64,000 nt of DNA from JAWVFM01 sp963771655 (GCA_963771655.1 CAVYUG010000009.1:372001-436000), one strand, 5' to 3'. Positions 18,648-26,648 are shown, numbered from the stretch's first letter. Numbers and translations: made by a program. The notes: a model not told the origin generated them from the sequence alone.

Positions 18648-19266
18648 TGCCTGAGTTGGCCTCGCGCTCGCGCTCGGTTGCCCGCTCGTCGTGGAATCCT
18701 GCGGCGCGGCCTTCGCGCTGGGCGCGCTCCTCAGCCTCGGCGGCGCTTCGTTCGCGCTCGGCCGCCGATTGGGCGTGCTCCTCCGCGAGTTCGCGCTCAC
18801 TTTCCGCAACGCGGTAGGTCGTCTCGGCAGCGCGGCGCTCGCGATGCTCGCGCTCGTCGGCCTCGGCGGCCCTTTGTTCGCGCTCCTCGGCCCGTCTCGC
18901 GTGCTCCTCCGCGCGTTCTCGTTCACGTCTTGCCTGGTCGCGCTCTGTCGCGGCGGCGCGGCGTGCGCGCTGGGCGCGCTTCTCAGCCGCGACGGCGCTT
19001 CGTTCGCGCTGCTCCGCCGCCTGCGTATGCTCCCCGCCGATCGCCGCATCTTGCGCCGCGCGTTCGCGTTCATTTCTAGCCTCGTCATGCTTCTCCGTCG
19101 CCTTGACGGCGTGGGCGTCGGCTTCCTGACGATGCCCGGCGGCCTCGCTCCGAAGTCGCTCGCGCTCGCGCCGTCGGCTCTCGGCCGCCCGTCGGGCCGC
19201 GACCAGCACCAGCACGACGACGATCAAGACCCCGATGACGACGGCGATGGCTGCGATCGTCGACAC
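17980..19266 (-). CDS. Membrane-anchored coiled-coil protein (trusted part 18640-19266)
   Basis: An N-terminal hydrophobic helix (about residues 4-24) is followed by about 180 residues of Glu/Arg/Ala-rich heptad repeats with recurring AEERE and HARRAEER units. The opening after the helix, RLRSEAAGHRQEADAHAVKA, closely matches the shorter backbone protein at 35051-35410 (RLRREASGHRQEADANAVKA), so the two are paralogues. Past about position 18640 the open frame only shadows the AI-2E pseudogene; the original stop was probably lost by a frameshift after ATEREREAN. The function is unknown. The array location suggests capture or duplication of the backbone gene. Confidence 0.55.
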   Translation of the reverse strand: MSTIAAIAVVIGVLIVVVLVLVAARRAAESRRRERERLRSEAAGHRQEADAHAVKATEKHDEARNERERAAQDAAIGGEHTQAAEQRERSAVAAEKRAQRARRAAATERDQARRERERAEEHARRAEEREQRAAEADEREHRERRAAETTYRVAESERELAEEHAQSAAERERSAAEAEERAQREGRAAGFHDERATEREREANSGNGSVPSPASCLSSSPARVRAGRLGTPLRTARDPPRGNPDDGLDRDSSLRVCDEARARWDPPRDRCADRPSAWARRLGRDPCACDSSIRRRGQDLRRSGSLDLRCAEGEDRPRERQPTERGRRSDQHFLNGYTNDPASCQPDRDSRKGHRHGARRHTPHSDHRLLHGDPATATAGRSPASIPAGSAGACSRCHGATSRRVDRVMQGVLVGISSTACCCRPGFS

Positions 19267-19401
19267 GTCCTCCTGTTACCCCACCTTGCGGCGCAAGATG
19301 CACAGGGGCACATGCCGAGCCGCTCGGAAACGAGCCGCAGACGAGTCGCTGCCCTAACGAGCTCGGCCGCGAGCCCCCGTCATCCCCGAGCCGGAGCCTC
19401 G

Positions 19402-19644
19402 CTAGACCGGGAGCTTGCCGCGGGCGCGACGGCCGGTGCCGGCGCTGCGGTCGGCCGCCCGGCGCGAGCTCGAGAACGGTTTCGGCAGCCATCGGCCGAG
19501 GCGCCCCGGCGCCGAGCCGCCGGCGCGTTGCCCGGCGCTCAGCGTCGCGTCGACGCCGCGCTGCGGCCAGATCGATAGTCGCGGCAGCAGAAACGCAAGG
19601 ACCGCGAGGACGATGCAGACGGCAATGATGACGAGGACGGTCAT
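19402..19644 (-). CDS. Small membrane protein, about 80 residues
   Basis: One N-terminal hydrophobic helix (MTVLVIIAVCIVLAVLAF) is followed by a basic, Arg/Gly-rich tail (GVDATLSAGQRAGG, then RAADRSAGTGRRARG). Short proteins of this pattern recur in actinobacterial genomes, but I know no function. It lies in module A, upstream of and on the same strand as the coiled-coil gene. Confidence 0.6.
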   Translation of the reverse strand: MTVLVIIAVCIVLAVLAFLLPRLSIWPQRGVDATLSAGQRAGGSAPGRLGRWLPKPFSSSRRAADRSAGTGRRARGKLPV

Positions 19645-19964
19645 TCGAGTTCTCGCTCGGCTTGTACCCGCCTTGGGCTTCGGCCAAGCGCTTCAAGCTG
19701 CACTATCAGCTGCACTGAAATCGCGTGAGATTCGCCAGTTCGCTACCTGCCAAGAAGGTGGAACGCGAGCAGTCGGCTCGGCTCCTGGGTAAGAAGGCTG
19801 TAGTGCCTCCGGACCCTCCCCCGGAGAGGTGTTCTGGCCGGTGGCGTGGGCCCCCTACGCAGTCCCGGCAAAAGCCTCCGCGCCGGCCGGCGCGCTCGTT
19901 TTGCCTTTGATTTCTTGGGTACCGAAAACCGGCACGAGCAGGTTTTTCGAGGAAGGAGCCTCAC
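19645..19964. other. Intergenic stretch in module A
   Basis: About 320 bp with no convincing gene. At about 19727-19748 it holds gagattcgccagttcg, close to the sequence that precedes the arm-like repeat at 17408-17423 (gagattcgctcagttcg), but here without the ggtaccac pair. It may be a decayed junction. Confidence 0.4.
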
Positions 19965-20576
19965 ATGGCCCAGCAGGCCAAGACCAAGCAGACCAAGAAT
20001 TCGTCGACGAGAGGCAAGTCGCGATCGAGCTCGAGCACGAGCCGCTCGCCAAACGGAAGCTCCCGCGCCGGGACAAGCTCCCGGACGGCGACCAAGCGAG
20101 CGACCGCGACGGCGGGCAAGCGCGCGACCAAACGCAGGGCCAGCCAGCCCAGCAACGGCGGGCGCGGCTCGAGCTCGCGCTCGAGGTCCAACCAGGGCGC
20201 GGTGGCTAGCGCCACGAACGCCGCCCGCGAAGGCGTCAAGAGCGCGGGCAGCACCTTGGGCGGCGTGGCCAAGAAGGCGCGGGTACCGGCGCTCGCCGCC
20301 GGCACCGGGCTGGCTGGCGTTGCCGGAGGGGTTGCGCTCGTGGCTCTCAAGCCGAGAAAGCGGGTCCTCGGCGTGCCGCTGCCGACCAAGAGCGGCACGC
20401 AGGCGGTGAGCGAGAACCTGGCCGCGGCAACCAAGAACGTCGGCAGCTTCGGCGAGGGTATGGCGTCGCTCGCCGCCGAGATCGGCAAGGTCCGGGAGGG
20501 CATCGCCAGCGGCAACGGCGAGAAGGGACGCTCTCCGATCGAGATCGTGCTCCAGGGCCTGACGAAGCGACACTAG
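19965..20576 (+). CDS. Basic Ser/Arg-rich protein with central hydrophobic segment
   Basis: 203 residues. The first 85 are low-complexity and strongly basic (Lys/Arg/Ser/Thr), a central hydrophobic stretch (PALAAGTGLAGVAGGVALVAL) leads to KPRKRVLGVPLP, and the C-terminal 60 residues look like an amphipathic helical domain (ENLAAATKNVGSFGEGM). A strong ribosome site (GGAAGGAG) lies 7-10 nt before the ATG. The basic head could bind nucleic acid or phospholipid, but this is a guess. I do not recognise a characterised family. Confidence 0.75.
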   Translation: MAQQAKTKQTKNSSTRGKSRSSSSTSRSPNGSSRAGTSSRTATKRATATAGKRATKRRASQPSNGGRGSSSRSRSNQGAVASATNAAREGVKSAGSTLGGVAKKARVPALAAGTGLAGVAGGVALVALKPRKRVLGVPLPTKSGTQAVSENLAAATKNVGSFGEGMASLAAEIGKVREGIASGNGEKGRSPIEIVLQGLTKRH

Positions 20577-20613
20577 GGCCGCGGCCAGCTTAGGGGCGCC
20601 CAATTCTGGCGGG

Positions 20614-20674
20614 GGCCCGCTACGTCTCCCGCGGTGACGCACGGATCGTGGAGGGTCTAAGCGTGGGTGCGTAG
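20614..20674 (+). repeat. 61-bp dispersed repeat, copy 1
   Basis: 57 of 61 bases match 27028-27088 in module D. It contains inverted motifs (acgcac...gtgcgt) and reads as an open frame ending RGDARIVE...VGA then TAG in both copies. It ends 35 bp before the hydrolase start at 20709. Confidence 0.85.
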
Positions 20675-20708
20675 GAGGTTCGCGCTCGCGTCCTGATAGA
20701 TATCGGCG

Positions 20709-21395
20709 GTGGCCACCTTCTGTTTGCTTCACGGCGACTGGCACGACGGGTCATGTTGGGATCCCTTGATTGGACCCCTGCGCGCACGGGGTCACGAGGC
20801 GGTGGCACCGGATATGCCATACGACGATCCCGACGCGGGATTCGAGGCGCGGGTGCGCCCGGCCCTGGCGTCCCTCGAGGGCGTGTCCGGTTCGGTCGTC
20901 GTCGTTGGGCACTCGGCGAGCTCCGGCTATGCCGCGTTCGTGGCCGAAGCGACCGCGGGCTCGTTGCTCGTTCATCTCTGCCCGCGGCTCGGCCCCTTCC
21001 CGCCGCCCGCCGGCGCGCCCGACACCTTCCGCAGGGGCTTTCCCTTCCCCGCCAGGAACGCGACAGGCGTCACGGTCTGGGACACCGAGACGGCGATCGA
21101 CGCGATGTATCGGCGTCTGCCACCCGAGACCGCCCGAGCGCTTGCCGAGCGTCTGCGCCCCGGAGCACCGCCGGCTGAATACCCGCTGCCCGGTCATCCC
21201 GACGTGCCGACCGTGCTCGTTTACGCGACAGATGATGAGTTCTTCGAGCCGGCCTGGGAGCGCTTCATGGCGCGTGAGCTGCTGGGCATCGAGCCGATCG
21301 AGATTTCGGGTGGCCACTTTCCGATGGTCGAAAACCCCGAAACGCTCGCCGACCTGCTCGATCGCCTAGCGCGCGAGCACACAGCGCCTCCGTAG
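20709..21395 (+). CDS. Alpha/beta hydrolase
   Basis: 228 residues with an intact catalytic set: LLHGDWHDG oxyanion loop near the N-terminus, nucleophile Ser in VVGHSAS, acid in ATDDEFF and His in SGGHFP. It resembles small esterase-like proteins related to plant methylesterases and RsbQ-type hydrolases; the substrate is unknown. The start is GTG 20709. It is the last gene of module A, ending 9 bp before the second att fragment. Confidence 0.85.
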   Translation: MATFCLLHGDWHDGSCWDPLIGPLRARGHEAVAPDMPYDDPDAGFEARVRPALASLEGVSGSVVVVGHSASSGYAAFVAEATAGSLLVHLCPRLGPFPPPAGAPDTFRRGFPFPARNATGVTVWDTETAIDAMYRRLPPETARALAERLRPGAPPAEYPLPGHPDVPTVLVYATDDEFFEPAWERFMARELLGIEPIEISGGHFPMVENPETLADLLDRLAREHTAPP

Positions 21396-21403
21396 TTCCC
21401 TCG

Positions 21404-21428
21404 GAACCCGCGACCTCCGGGTTATGAG
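21404..21428 (-). repeat. att-like core fragment, copy 2
   Basis: Only gaacccgcgacctccgggtt plus atgag of the tRNA 3' half remains; the acceptor part is lost. The following gagaagcc and the later ctcaggcacggt match the sequence after copy 1, so modules A and B had related right arms. Confidence 0.75.
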
Positions 21429-21510
21429 AAGCCACCCACCCGGTCTGCGAGCGTCCCGGACTTGCTCAGGCACGGTCCGGCGCAGGGATCAGCTGAGGTT
21501 CGCTTAGTTC

Positions 21511-21530
21511 GGTACCACGACTGGTACCAC
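21511..21530. repeat. Paired direct repeat ggtaccac (module B)
   Basis: ggtaccac at 21511-21518 and 21523-21530, period 12, about 85 bp from the att fragment. Same sequence class as at 17423. Confidence 0.6.
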
Positions 21531-21554
21531 GCCTTAACTACGAAACCGAAGGAC

Positions 21555-21835
21555 TCAGAATTGGAGGACGGTGCTCCCTCGGCGATCTCCGGCGGATCGA
21601 CCGAGGCGGTCACGTTCTCCTCGACCCAGGCGGCTGCGCGCTTCGACGACTCATCGGTGCCGGCCTTGTCTCACAAGCCGTCACGGTCTGCCGCCGTATC
21701 GGTGCGGAGGGCGGCGTAGCTGACGAAACCAGGCACGCCGCTGATCAGTTCCTTCACGTCCTCCTCGCTCTGCTCAAGGCGATCGAAAAGCTCCGATGCA
21801 CCCTGGCCGGAATAACTCCGAATGACTACGTACAT
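21555..21835 (-). pseudogene. Small monooxygenase-like (ABM-type) protein, decayed
   Basis: Starts at ATG 21835 with MYVVIRSYSGQGASELFDRL, typical of short ABM/dimeric alpha-beta barrel proteins. A TGA interrupts the frame after about 54 codons, but the same frame resumes with DKAGTDESSKRAAAWVEENV, and the expected VLQF end is one base out of frame at 21555. At least two indels and a stop make it non-functional. With the cyclase-hydrolase remnant it is the only recognisable cargo of module B. Confidence 0.65.
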
Positions 21836-21929
21836 GACACCTCTCCTTTCTCAGGCAACTGCTCCTTGCGCGACCCTATCCCACCGGGAGCAGCGCTTTC
21901 CACCCGAACATCCAAAGCAGAAGCGCCTG

Positions 21930-22290
21930 GACATCGTGGGCCGTGCGATGCATCCGCGGACTCATTACGCCAAGAGCGGCGAGGTCAACATCGCCGACGC
22001 GGGATCTTCGAACGCTCGGCCGCCACTCCACAGATGACCCGCGCCCAGCTCGACATGGTCGTGGAGACGGACGTGCGAGAGCTGCTGCAGCATCCGGGTG
22101 CCGACGTTGGTGCTTCACCGCGAGGAGGAGTTCGTGCCTGTCGGGAGCGGATCACATTCCACCGGCGAGTGCGAGATCCTCGCCGACGACATCGGAGGGA
22201 TGGGCGTCAACATCGGTGCGCGGATAGGAGTGCTCGCCGACGCGGACGAGGTGCTCGTAACGAGCATCGATGGCCAGCAGCGAGCGCGTG
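21930..22290 (+). pseudogene. Alpha/beta hydrolase-adenylate cyclase remnant
   Basis: Fragments in shifting frames match actinobacterial proteins that join an alpha/beta hydrolase to a class III cyclase domain: HYAKSGEVNIA near the N-terminus, TDVRELL and PTLVLHREEEFVPVGSG from the end of the hydrolase, then TGECEILADDIGGMGVNIGA and DEVLVTS from the end of the cyclase domain. Most of the middle is deleted and frames are broken. Functional loss is certain if the assignment is right; the family call rests on remembered motifs. Confidence 0.6.
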
Positions 22291-22399
22291 GACACCCGGA
22301 GCGCTCGTTGCGTTCGCCGATCTACTGGCGCAGACTGCGGACCGTGAGCTAGACGACAATAAGGCCTCACGTCGGAGGGCCCTAGCGCCTTCAGAGACA

Positions 22400-22442
22400 T
22401 AGCGGGGGCGGGATTTGAACCCGCGACCTCCGGGTTATGAGC
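22400..22442 (-). repeat. att-like core, copy 3
   Basis: A full 43-bp match to the tRNA 3' half (tagcgggggcgggatttgaa through ggttatgagc), then divergence. It separates modules B and C. Confidence 0.85.
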
Positions 22443-22752
22443 GCTGAGCCTGGGGGCGGTCTCCCGGCACCAACCGCTTGTTCAAGCGCTTTCGGTCATA
22501 TGAGGTCACCGCAGTTTCTCTCAGAATGGGACCACGAATGGGACCACGATCCGCAAGCGTCCCGCGACTTGGCTTTCGCGTTCACGCGACAAGGAGCGGC
22601 ACTCATGACGTCATATGGAAAGATCGCCTCGGCCGCGGTGCAGACTGGCCTTGACTGGCTGATACACACCTTCGGCAACGAGAGCGCCGCGGGAAGTGAA
22701 ATAGAAGTGGCGAGAGAAGGAGGGCTAGTGATGCCAGCGCTAGGAGTTGCTC
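22443..22752. other. Module C leader region
   Basis: About 310 bp from the att copy to the RNase H-like gene. It holds the paired gggaccac repeat and a weak 51-codon frame (ATG near 22604) that overlaps the next gene start and has no recognisable similarity; I do not call it. Confidence 0.4.
22528..22547. repeat. Paired direct repeat gggaccac (module C)
   Basis: gggaccac at 22528-22535 and 22540-22547, period 12, about 85 bp from the att core. The sequence differs from the ggtaccac pairs but position and geometry agree. Confidence 0.6.
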
Positions 22753-23205
22753 GTGGTTGATGACCTCAAGAAGGGCTACTACCTGCTGTTCATCGACGGA
22801 GGAATAAGAGCCAACGCACAAGGCCAGGCGGAGGGCGCCATCGGGGTCATTCTCCAGGAACCCGACTGTGGCGCAGTGTTGGCCAGGGTGGCCGAGAAGG
22901 TGGGACCCGTCGGCAGTCCGCACGAAGCCGAGTACCACGCCCTGATTCGCGGTATCAAGCTCGCCGCCGAGAAACGACTCCCCTATGTCGCCGCGTTCAG
23001 CGACTCCGCGAACGTCGTCAACCAGATGACGCGTGCATGGAAAAAGAGCGAGCGAGCCGCCGAGCTCTACGAAGAAGCCGAGGAAGCCCTCAGGCCCTTC
23101 AAGGCATGGCAACTTTCCTGGGTTCCCCGCGAGATGAACAAAGACGCCGACAAGCTTGTCGATCAAGCCTTCAAAGGCGAGCCCGTAACCCACGCCACCG
23201 ACTAA
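22753..23205 (+). CDS. RNase HI-family protein (reverse-transcriptase-like domain)
   Basis: 150 residues covering one RNase H fold. The four acidic positions are present: Asp in FIDGG, Glu in HEAEYHALIRG, Asp in FSDSANVV and Asp in NKDADKLVDQA, so hydrolysis of RNA in RNA-DNA hybrids is plausible. GTG 22753 is chosen because AGGAG lies 6 nt upstream; TTG 22747 would leave no room for it. A different member of the same family is in module D (27209-27694). The role in a tRNA-anchored element is unknown. Confidence 0.85.
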   Translation: MVDDLKKGYYLLFIDGGIRANAQGQAEGAIGVILQEPDCGAVLARVAEKVGPVGSPHEAEYHALIRGIKLAAEKRLPYVAAFSDSANVVNQMTRAWKKSERAAELYEEAEEALRPFKAWQLSWVPREMNKDADKLVDQAFKGEPVTHATD

Positions 23206-23478
23206 TGAACGTCGAGCATCGACGAGGTCATAACGAAGCTGGCCTCGAGACCGAACACCGGGGCGCTGCCGCTTTGCGCGGAGGCTGTCGCACAAAGCCG
23301 TTTCGGAAACGCCGCGGCGCGTTCGCGGAAGTGCACGCCAGAGCGACTGTGGGCGACGAGCTAGCGACGGACGTCCCGCCGCGACGGAGGCGAGATGGCC
23401 GTTTTCGGAGCCCACCCTTAGAAACGAGCCAGGGAGTTAGCCGCGGGTTTACGCGACAGCCTCCGCGCGGACCGGCAC

Positions 23479-23661
23479 TCAGGCGGCAATCTCTGCGAGG
23501 AACGCCTGAGGCTTCATGATCCGCATCACCTGGTGCCGGCCGAGCGGGAGCAGGTGTCGGCTGTCACCGCTGATCAGGATCTCGGCGCCCGCAGCTGCCG
23601 CGGGGGCGAGGATGCGGTCGTCGTCCGGATCGCCGCTCACCGCATCGACCTGATCGGGCAC
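23479..23661 (-). pseudogene. PIN-domain toxin, C-terminal fragment
   Basis: 60 codons reading DPDDDRILAPAAAAGAE and ISGDSRHLLPLG, the C-terminal half of a PIN-domain RNase of the VapC-like type (the D-D-D and SGDxHLL motifs hold metal ligands). The N-terminal half with the first Asp is missing or scrambled upstream, and no antitoxin gene is seen. Probably inactive. Confidence 0.6.
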
Positions 23662-23947
23662 CTTCGCGATCTCGAGCGCGAGCTATCCCAACGCCCGTGC
23701 CCCTTCTCCGCCGTCCCCACGTAGCCCGCGCCATGATCGATGCGCCGCGAACGCGGTGTGGGCGGGGAGCCCGCCCACGAGCGTGGCGAGCAGGAGAGCA
23801 GGCGATCGAGCGCGAGCCCGCGTAGGTGAGGCCCTCGCCTGCGGCGATGGCTTGTTCGCATGAAGACAAGGCCAGGTTCGTCGTACCTCGCCGGGGTAGC
23901 GCGACGGTCGTAGGGCTCACGTTCCAAGAGCAGAGGAGGACGAAGGG

Positions 23948-24817
23948 ATGACACGTGCCAGCAGGGAGACCAGAATGAGGGCGAAACACCGACGCGTGAA
24001 GGCGACCTGCGCATTCGCGATCGTCGCAGTGGCGTCGATCGCGGTCGGAGCAGCGACCGCCACCGGCGCCGAGATCAGCCCGCGCCCCGGGAATCACCCG
24101 CTACGGCAGGCGGCAGCGCAGGTCGCCCGAAAGATCGCGGTCAATCACAAGCAGGTCAAAAACGCGTACTTCTCGCTGTTGCCTCCGCGCGGCACGCCCG
24201 TGGGAATCGGCAGCGGTCTGCTGGATGGCTTCCCGCTCAGCGGCAAGAAGTTCGCCATCCTCTCGACTGGGAGTGCCCTGCTTGCCGATGACAAGGACAC
24301 CTCCGGGAGCACGGGCCGCCGCGACGGTGGCGCGCGCGTGAGAGGGGCGCGCGACGTGACGACGTTGCGCATTCGGCTCCACGTCCCGAAGAAGGCGAAT
24401 TGCCTGTCGATCCGGTTCAGGTTCCTCACCGAGGAGTTTCCCGAGTTCGTCGGCACCCCCTACAACGATTTCTTCATCGCCGAGCTCGACCACACGAACT
24501 GGGACGCCGGCTCTCGCCAGGCCCCGACGATCCACGCGCCCAACGATTTCGCGTTCGACTCCAAGGGGAACGTGATCAGCGTCAACAGCGCGGGTCCTGC
24601 GACCGTTAACCACAAGCGCGCGAAGGGGACGACATACGACGGAGCGACCCGGATCCTGAGGGCGTCGACAAGGGTGACCTCGGGGCTTCACCGGCTGTAT
24701 CTCTCGATCGGTGATCAGGGCGACCGCCAGTACGACTCGGCCGTCTTCCTCGACCGACTGACGCTGCACAAGCGGGCGCAGTGCAAGACCGGGGTCCGCG
24801 TCGCCAAGACGGCATAG
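23948..24817 (+). CDS. Secreted choice-of-anchor L domain protein
   Basis: 289 residues. After a basic start there is a signal peptide (FAIVAVASIAVGAATATGAE). The mature part contains LTEEFPEFVGTPYNDFFI, the hallmark of choice-of-anchor L domains, and a C-terminal GDRQYDSAVFLDRLTL that completes it. No membrane anchor is visible, so it is probably released or held by non-covalent contacts. ATG 23948 follows GGAGGACGAAGGG; ATG 23975 is an alternative. A strong hairpin follows at 24833. It is one of the few fully intact genes of module C. Confidence 0.8.
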   Translation: MTRASRETRMRAKHRRVKATCAFAIVAVASIAVGAATATGAEISPRPGNHPLRQAAAQVARKIAVNHKQVKNAYFSLLPPRGTPVGIGSGLLDGFPLSGKKFAILSTGSALLADDKDTSGSTGRRDGGARVRGARDVTTLRIRLHVPKKANCLSIRFRFLTEEFPEFVGTPYNDFFIAELDHTNWDAGSRQAPTIHAPNDFAFDSKGNVISVNSAGPATVNHKRAKGTTYDGATRILRASTRVTSGLHRLYLSIGDQGDRQYDSAVFLDRLTLHKRAQCKTGVRVAKTA

Positions 24818-24832
24818 CGCATGTGCGCGCAT

Positions 24833-24860
24833 GGCGAGGGGCCTTCCAAGGCCCCTCGCC
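24833..24860 (+). terminator. Perfect 13-bp hairpin after the secreted protein gene
   Basis: ggcgaggggcctt, a 2-base loop, then the exact reverse complement, 16 bp after the stop at 24817. No T-run follows, so it may act as a bidirectional or RNA-stabilising hairpin rather than a classic intrinsic terminator. Confidence 0.6.
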
Positions 24861-24927
24861 GGCGACCTGGAAGGCGCGGGACCGCGCTCCCGACCGCGGG
24901 AGGCCTTCGGTTGCGTACGATCAGGTC

Positions 24928-25400
24928 GTGCAGCCGGGCCCGGTGCTCAAGCGGGCACTACGAGCGCCCGTCCCGCTCTATGACCTCCACGGAGGATTCC
25001 TTCTAGGCCATCGGTCCTTCTGCTAGCGCACCGCGGCAGACGCAGCGGTCGCCTTTATCGAACGGTGCTCGAGGTCATGAGATGGGACCCCGATATTCAC
25101 GAGGCTGTCGTGATGTCCGGCTTCGGTCCTGGATCGCAGTGGTACAAGAACGTTCTGGCCGGCGGAGCAGAGCAGGTACGCATCGGCCGCGAGCGGTTTT
25201 ACGCTCGCACTCGACAGCTCGACCGAGATGAAGCTCTGCAGCCGTGATCGGCGCCTACGAGCGTCGAAACCGTATCGCTCGGCCGCTCATCCGGATGGTC
25301 CTTTCGCGGCAGGCAGGCTTTCGCTATGACGGTCCGGTGCTGCCAGGCGACAGGTGGCCGACGCCCTGCCGCTCGTGGCCTTTCGCCCGCGCTGACCAGT
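24928..25400 (+). pseudogene. Deazaflavin-type nitroreductase family protein, decayed
   Basis: Frames in sequence give PVPLYDLHGGFLLGHR, then RGRRSGRLYRTVLEVMR with SGFGPGSQWYKNVLAGG, then YERRNRIARPLIR, then an end resembling ALPLVAFRP. Together they follow the F420/deazaflavin-dependent nitroreductase (DDN) fold from start to end, but at least three frameshifts separate them. An intact relative is in the backbone at 62982-63437. Confidence 0.7.
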
Positions 25401-25471
25401 CCCGGTGGCACGCGGACTTAGCTCACGTCAACGGGGTGATGCCATTCGCTGAGATCGGAGACGACGCGAGC

Positions 25472-25801
25472 TCAGCGAAGCAGCCGCGCGAAGTCCTCCT
25501 CGAACGCGTCCTTTCCGCCCGTGTTGACGATCTCGCCGTGGCCCGGGAGGACTCGCTCGAAGTTCCATTCGAGGATCCGCTCGAGCGAGCGCCGCACAGC
25601 CCTGCGGTCGCGAAAAATTCCGAGAATCCGGCACTCGGTTGGAGGGCCAAGGCGTTGGCGCAGGCGACCCTGCGCCATGAGGCGGATCACGAGCGGCCAG
25701 CCTGGGCCGAAGTTGCAGCACAGGTCGCCCGTGATGAGCGTGCGCGTCTTCGGGTGAAAGAACTCGATCTCGTGCAGCCGGCGCCAGCCCTCGAATGCCA
25801 T
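25472..25801 (-). pseudogene. DUF4336-like (metallo-beta-lactamase-fold) C-terminal fragment
   Basis: 109 codons. FHPKTRTLITGDLCCNFGP and ERVLPGHGEIVNTGG resemble the C-terminal half of DUF4336 proteins, which have a degenerate metallo-beta-lactamase fold. The first half, with the HxHxDH region, is absent upstream, so this is a truncated gene near the end of module C. Confidence 0.55.
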
Positions 25802-25813
25802 CTGAGTTCATAG

Positions 25814-26146
25814 GCCCTGAGGTGCGAGTGCGACGGCTTCGGGAAGTACCCGCCGCCCGGCGTGCGCCCCAGCCGTCCTCAGTTCAGCACACGCCGGAGT
25901 CGACCCAGTCCCGGAGGAGCTGTTCGCCCGCGAGCATGAGCCGCTGAGTGGTCCCAGCGTGTCCAGTGAAGGTCGCGCAGGATGTAGTAGAAGCGGCGGC
26001 AGGCGACGTGGAGGTTGCAGGCTTGCGGTCGAACCGTCGGACGCAACGTGTCCAACCTCCCACTTCCTCCTGACGCGTAAGAGCAGGTGCTCCGCAACTA
26101 CAGGCCGTCTCACTCGCCCGAAGTGAGCAGAAACTTGCGCGAAAAA
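25814..26146. other. Non-coding stretch at the end of module C
   Basis: About 330 bp. Several short frames overlap but none has a start with a ribosome site, a recognisable motif or a clear codon bias. I see nothing I can support in it. Confidence 0.4.
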
Positions 26147-26165
26147 GGGACCATATTGGGACCAC
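26147..26165. repeat. Paired direct repeat gggaccat/gggaccac left of att copy 4
   Basis: gggaccat at 26147-26154 and gggaccac at 26158-26165, period 11. The same pair with the same spacer occurs left of the intact tRNA (32347 and 32468). Confidence 0.65.
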
Positions 26166-26196
26166 GGGATCGAGGGGCGGCGATCCTAGAAGCGCG

Positions 26197-26217
26197 AAAA
26201 CCCCCGGATTACCAGGG
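26197..26217 (-). terminator. Copy of the tRNA terminator next to att copy 4
   Basis: On the minus strand CCCCTGG-TAAT-CCGGGGG followed by TTTT; one change from the terminator at the intact tRNA, kept as a G-U pair. It shows that the repeated unit includes about 30 bp beyond the tRNA 3' end. Confidence 0.65.
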
Positions 26218-26227
26218 GCTTCGCGAG

Positions 26228-26270
26228 TAGCGGGGGCGGGATTTGAACCCGCGACCTCCGGGTTATGAGC
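26228..26270 (-). repeat. att-like core, copy 4
   Basis: A 43-bp match to the tRNA 3' half (tagcggggg through ggttatgagc), then cgggctgg instead of ccggcgag. It separates modules C and D. Unlike copies 1-3 it also carries the terminator and paired repeat on its left. Confidence 0.88.
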
Positions 26271-26386
26271 CGGGCTGGTAGGTACTCGCTCGTCCGCGGC
26301 TAGCCGGGATTCGGTGTCTCCATGGGGTTTCCGGAAACAACCGATGCGGGCAGTCCGCGTCTGTTCAGGCCGGTCCGGCGCGGTTC

Positions 26387-26405
26387 GTTTGACATCCGTT
26401 TGACA
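26387..26405. repeat. Paired direct repeat gtttgaca (module D)
   Basis: gtttgaca at 26387-26394 and 26398-26405, period 11, about 120 bp from att copy 4. A third sequence class in the same position as the ggtaccac and gggaccac pairs of the other modules. Confidence 0.55.
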
Positions 26406-26423
26406 CGCGGACGAACGGCGCGA

Positions 26424-26648
26424 TCAACGAACAGGTAGCTGCTCCTGCGTCGGGGAGCTCAACCGACGGAGCACTTCAATCGGCAGCTCGAGCTCCTCGA
26501 GGGTGTGGCCCCGATCGTCCGAGATCTCGACCAAGGCGGCTTCGGAGCCGAAGAGCTCGAGGATGGTCCCCTCGGTGCCCTGCGGCCACCGCCCGCTCGA
26601 GGCCGTGAGCTCGACGACGTCGAGCGGATGCAGTCGGTCAGGGGACAT
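26424..26648 (-). CDS. DUF4926-like protein
   Basis: 74 residues from the ATG at 26648. HPLDVVELTASSGRWPQGTEGTI-type text with a GTI(L/V)E segment and a C-terminal VLRRL fits the small beta-barrel DUF4926 family. The start lies inside the upstream gene: an 11-bp overlap (26638-26648) couples the two. DUF4926 proteins are often found beside DUF6883 proteins; antitoxin or partner roles have not been shown to my knowledge. Confidence 0.7.
   Translation of the reverse strand: MSPDRLHPLDVVELTASSGRWPQGTEGTILELFGSEAALVEISDDRGHTLEELELPIEVLRRLSSPTQEQLPVR

Noticed and set aside
18300..19578. Long plus-strand frames opposite the coiled-coil gene
   Set aside because: Arg/Ala/Leu-rich shadows of heptad repeats; no start with a ribosome site and no motifs.
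22604..22760. Small 51-codon gene before the RNase H-like gene
   Set aside because: No ribosome site or similarity and it overlaps the better supported start at 22753.
26228..26300. A second tRNA-Met gene
   Set aside because: Only the 3' half up to the anticodon is present; no D arm or acceptor 5' strand follows.
17423..26405. Paired 8-bp repeats as transposon ends
   Set aside because: They are direct, not inverted, with no transposase and no target duplication; position relative to att cores fits arm-type sites better.
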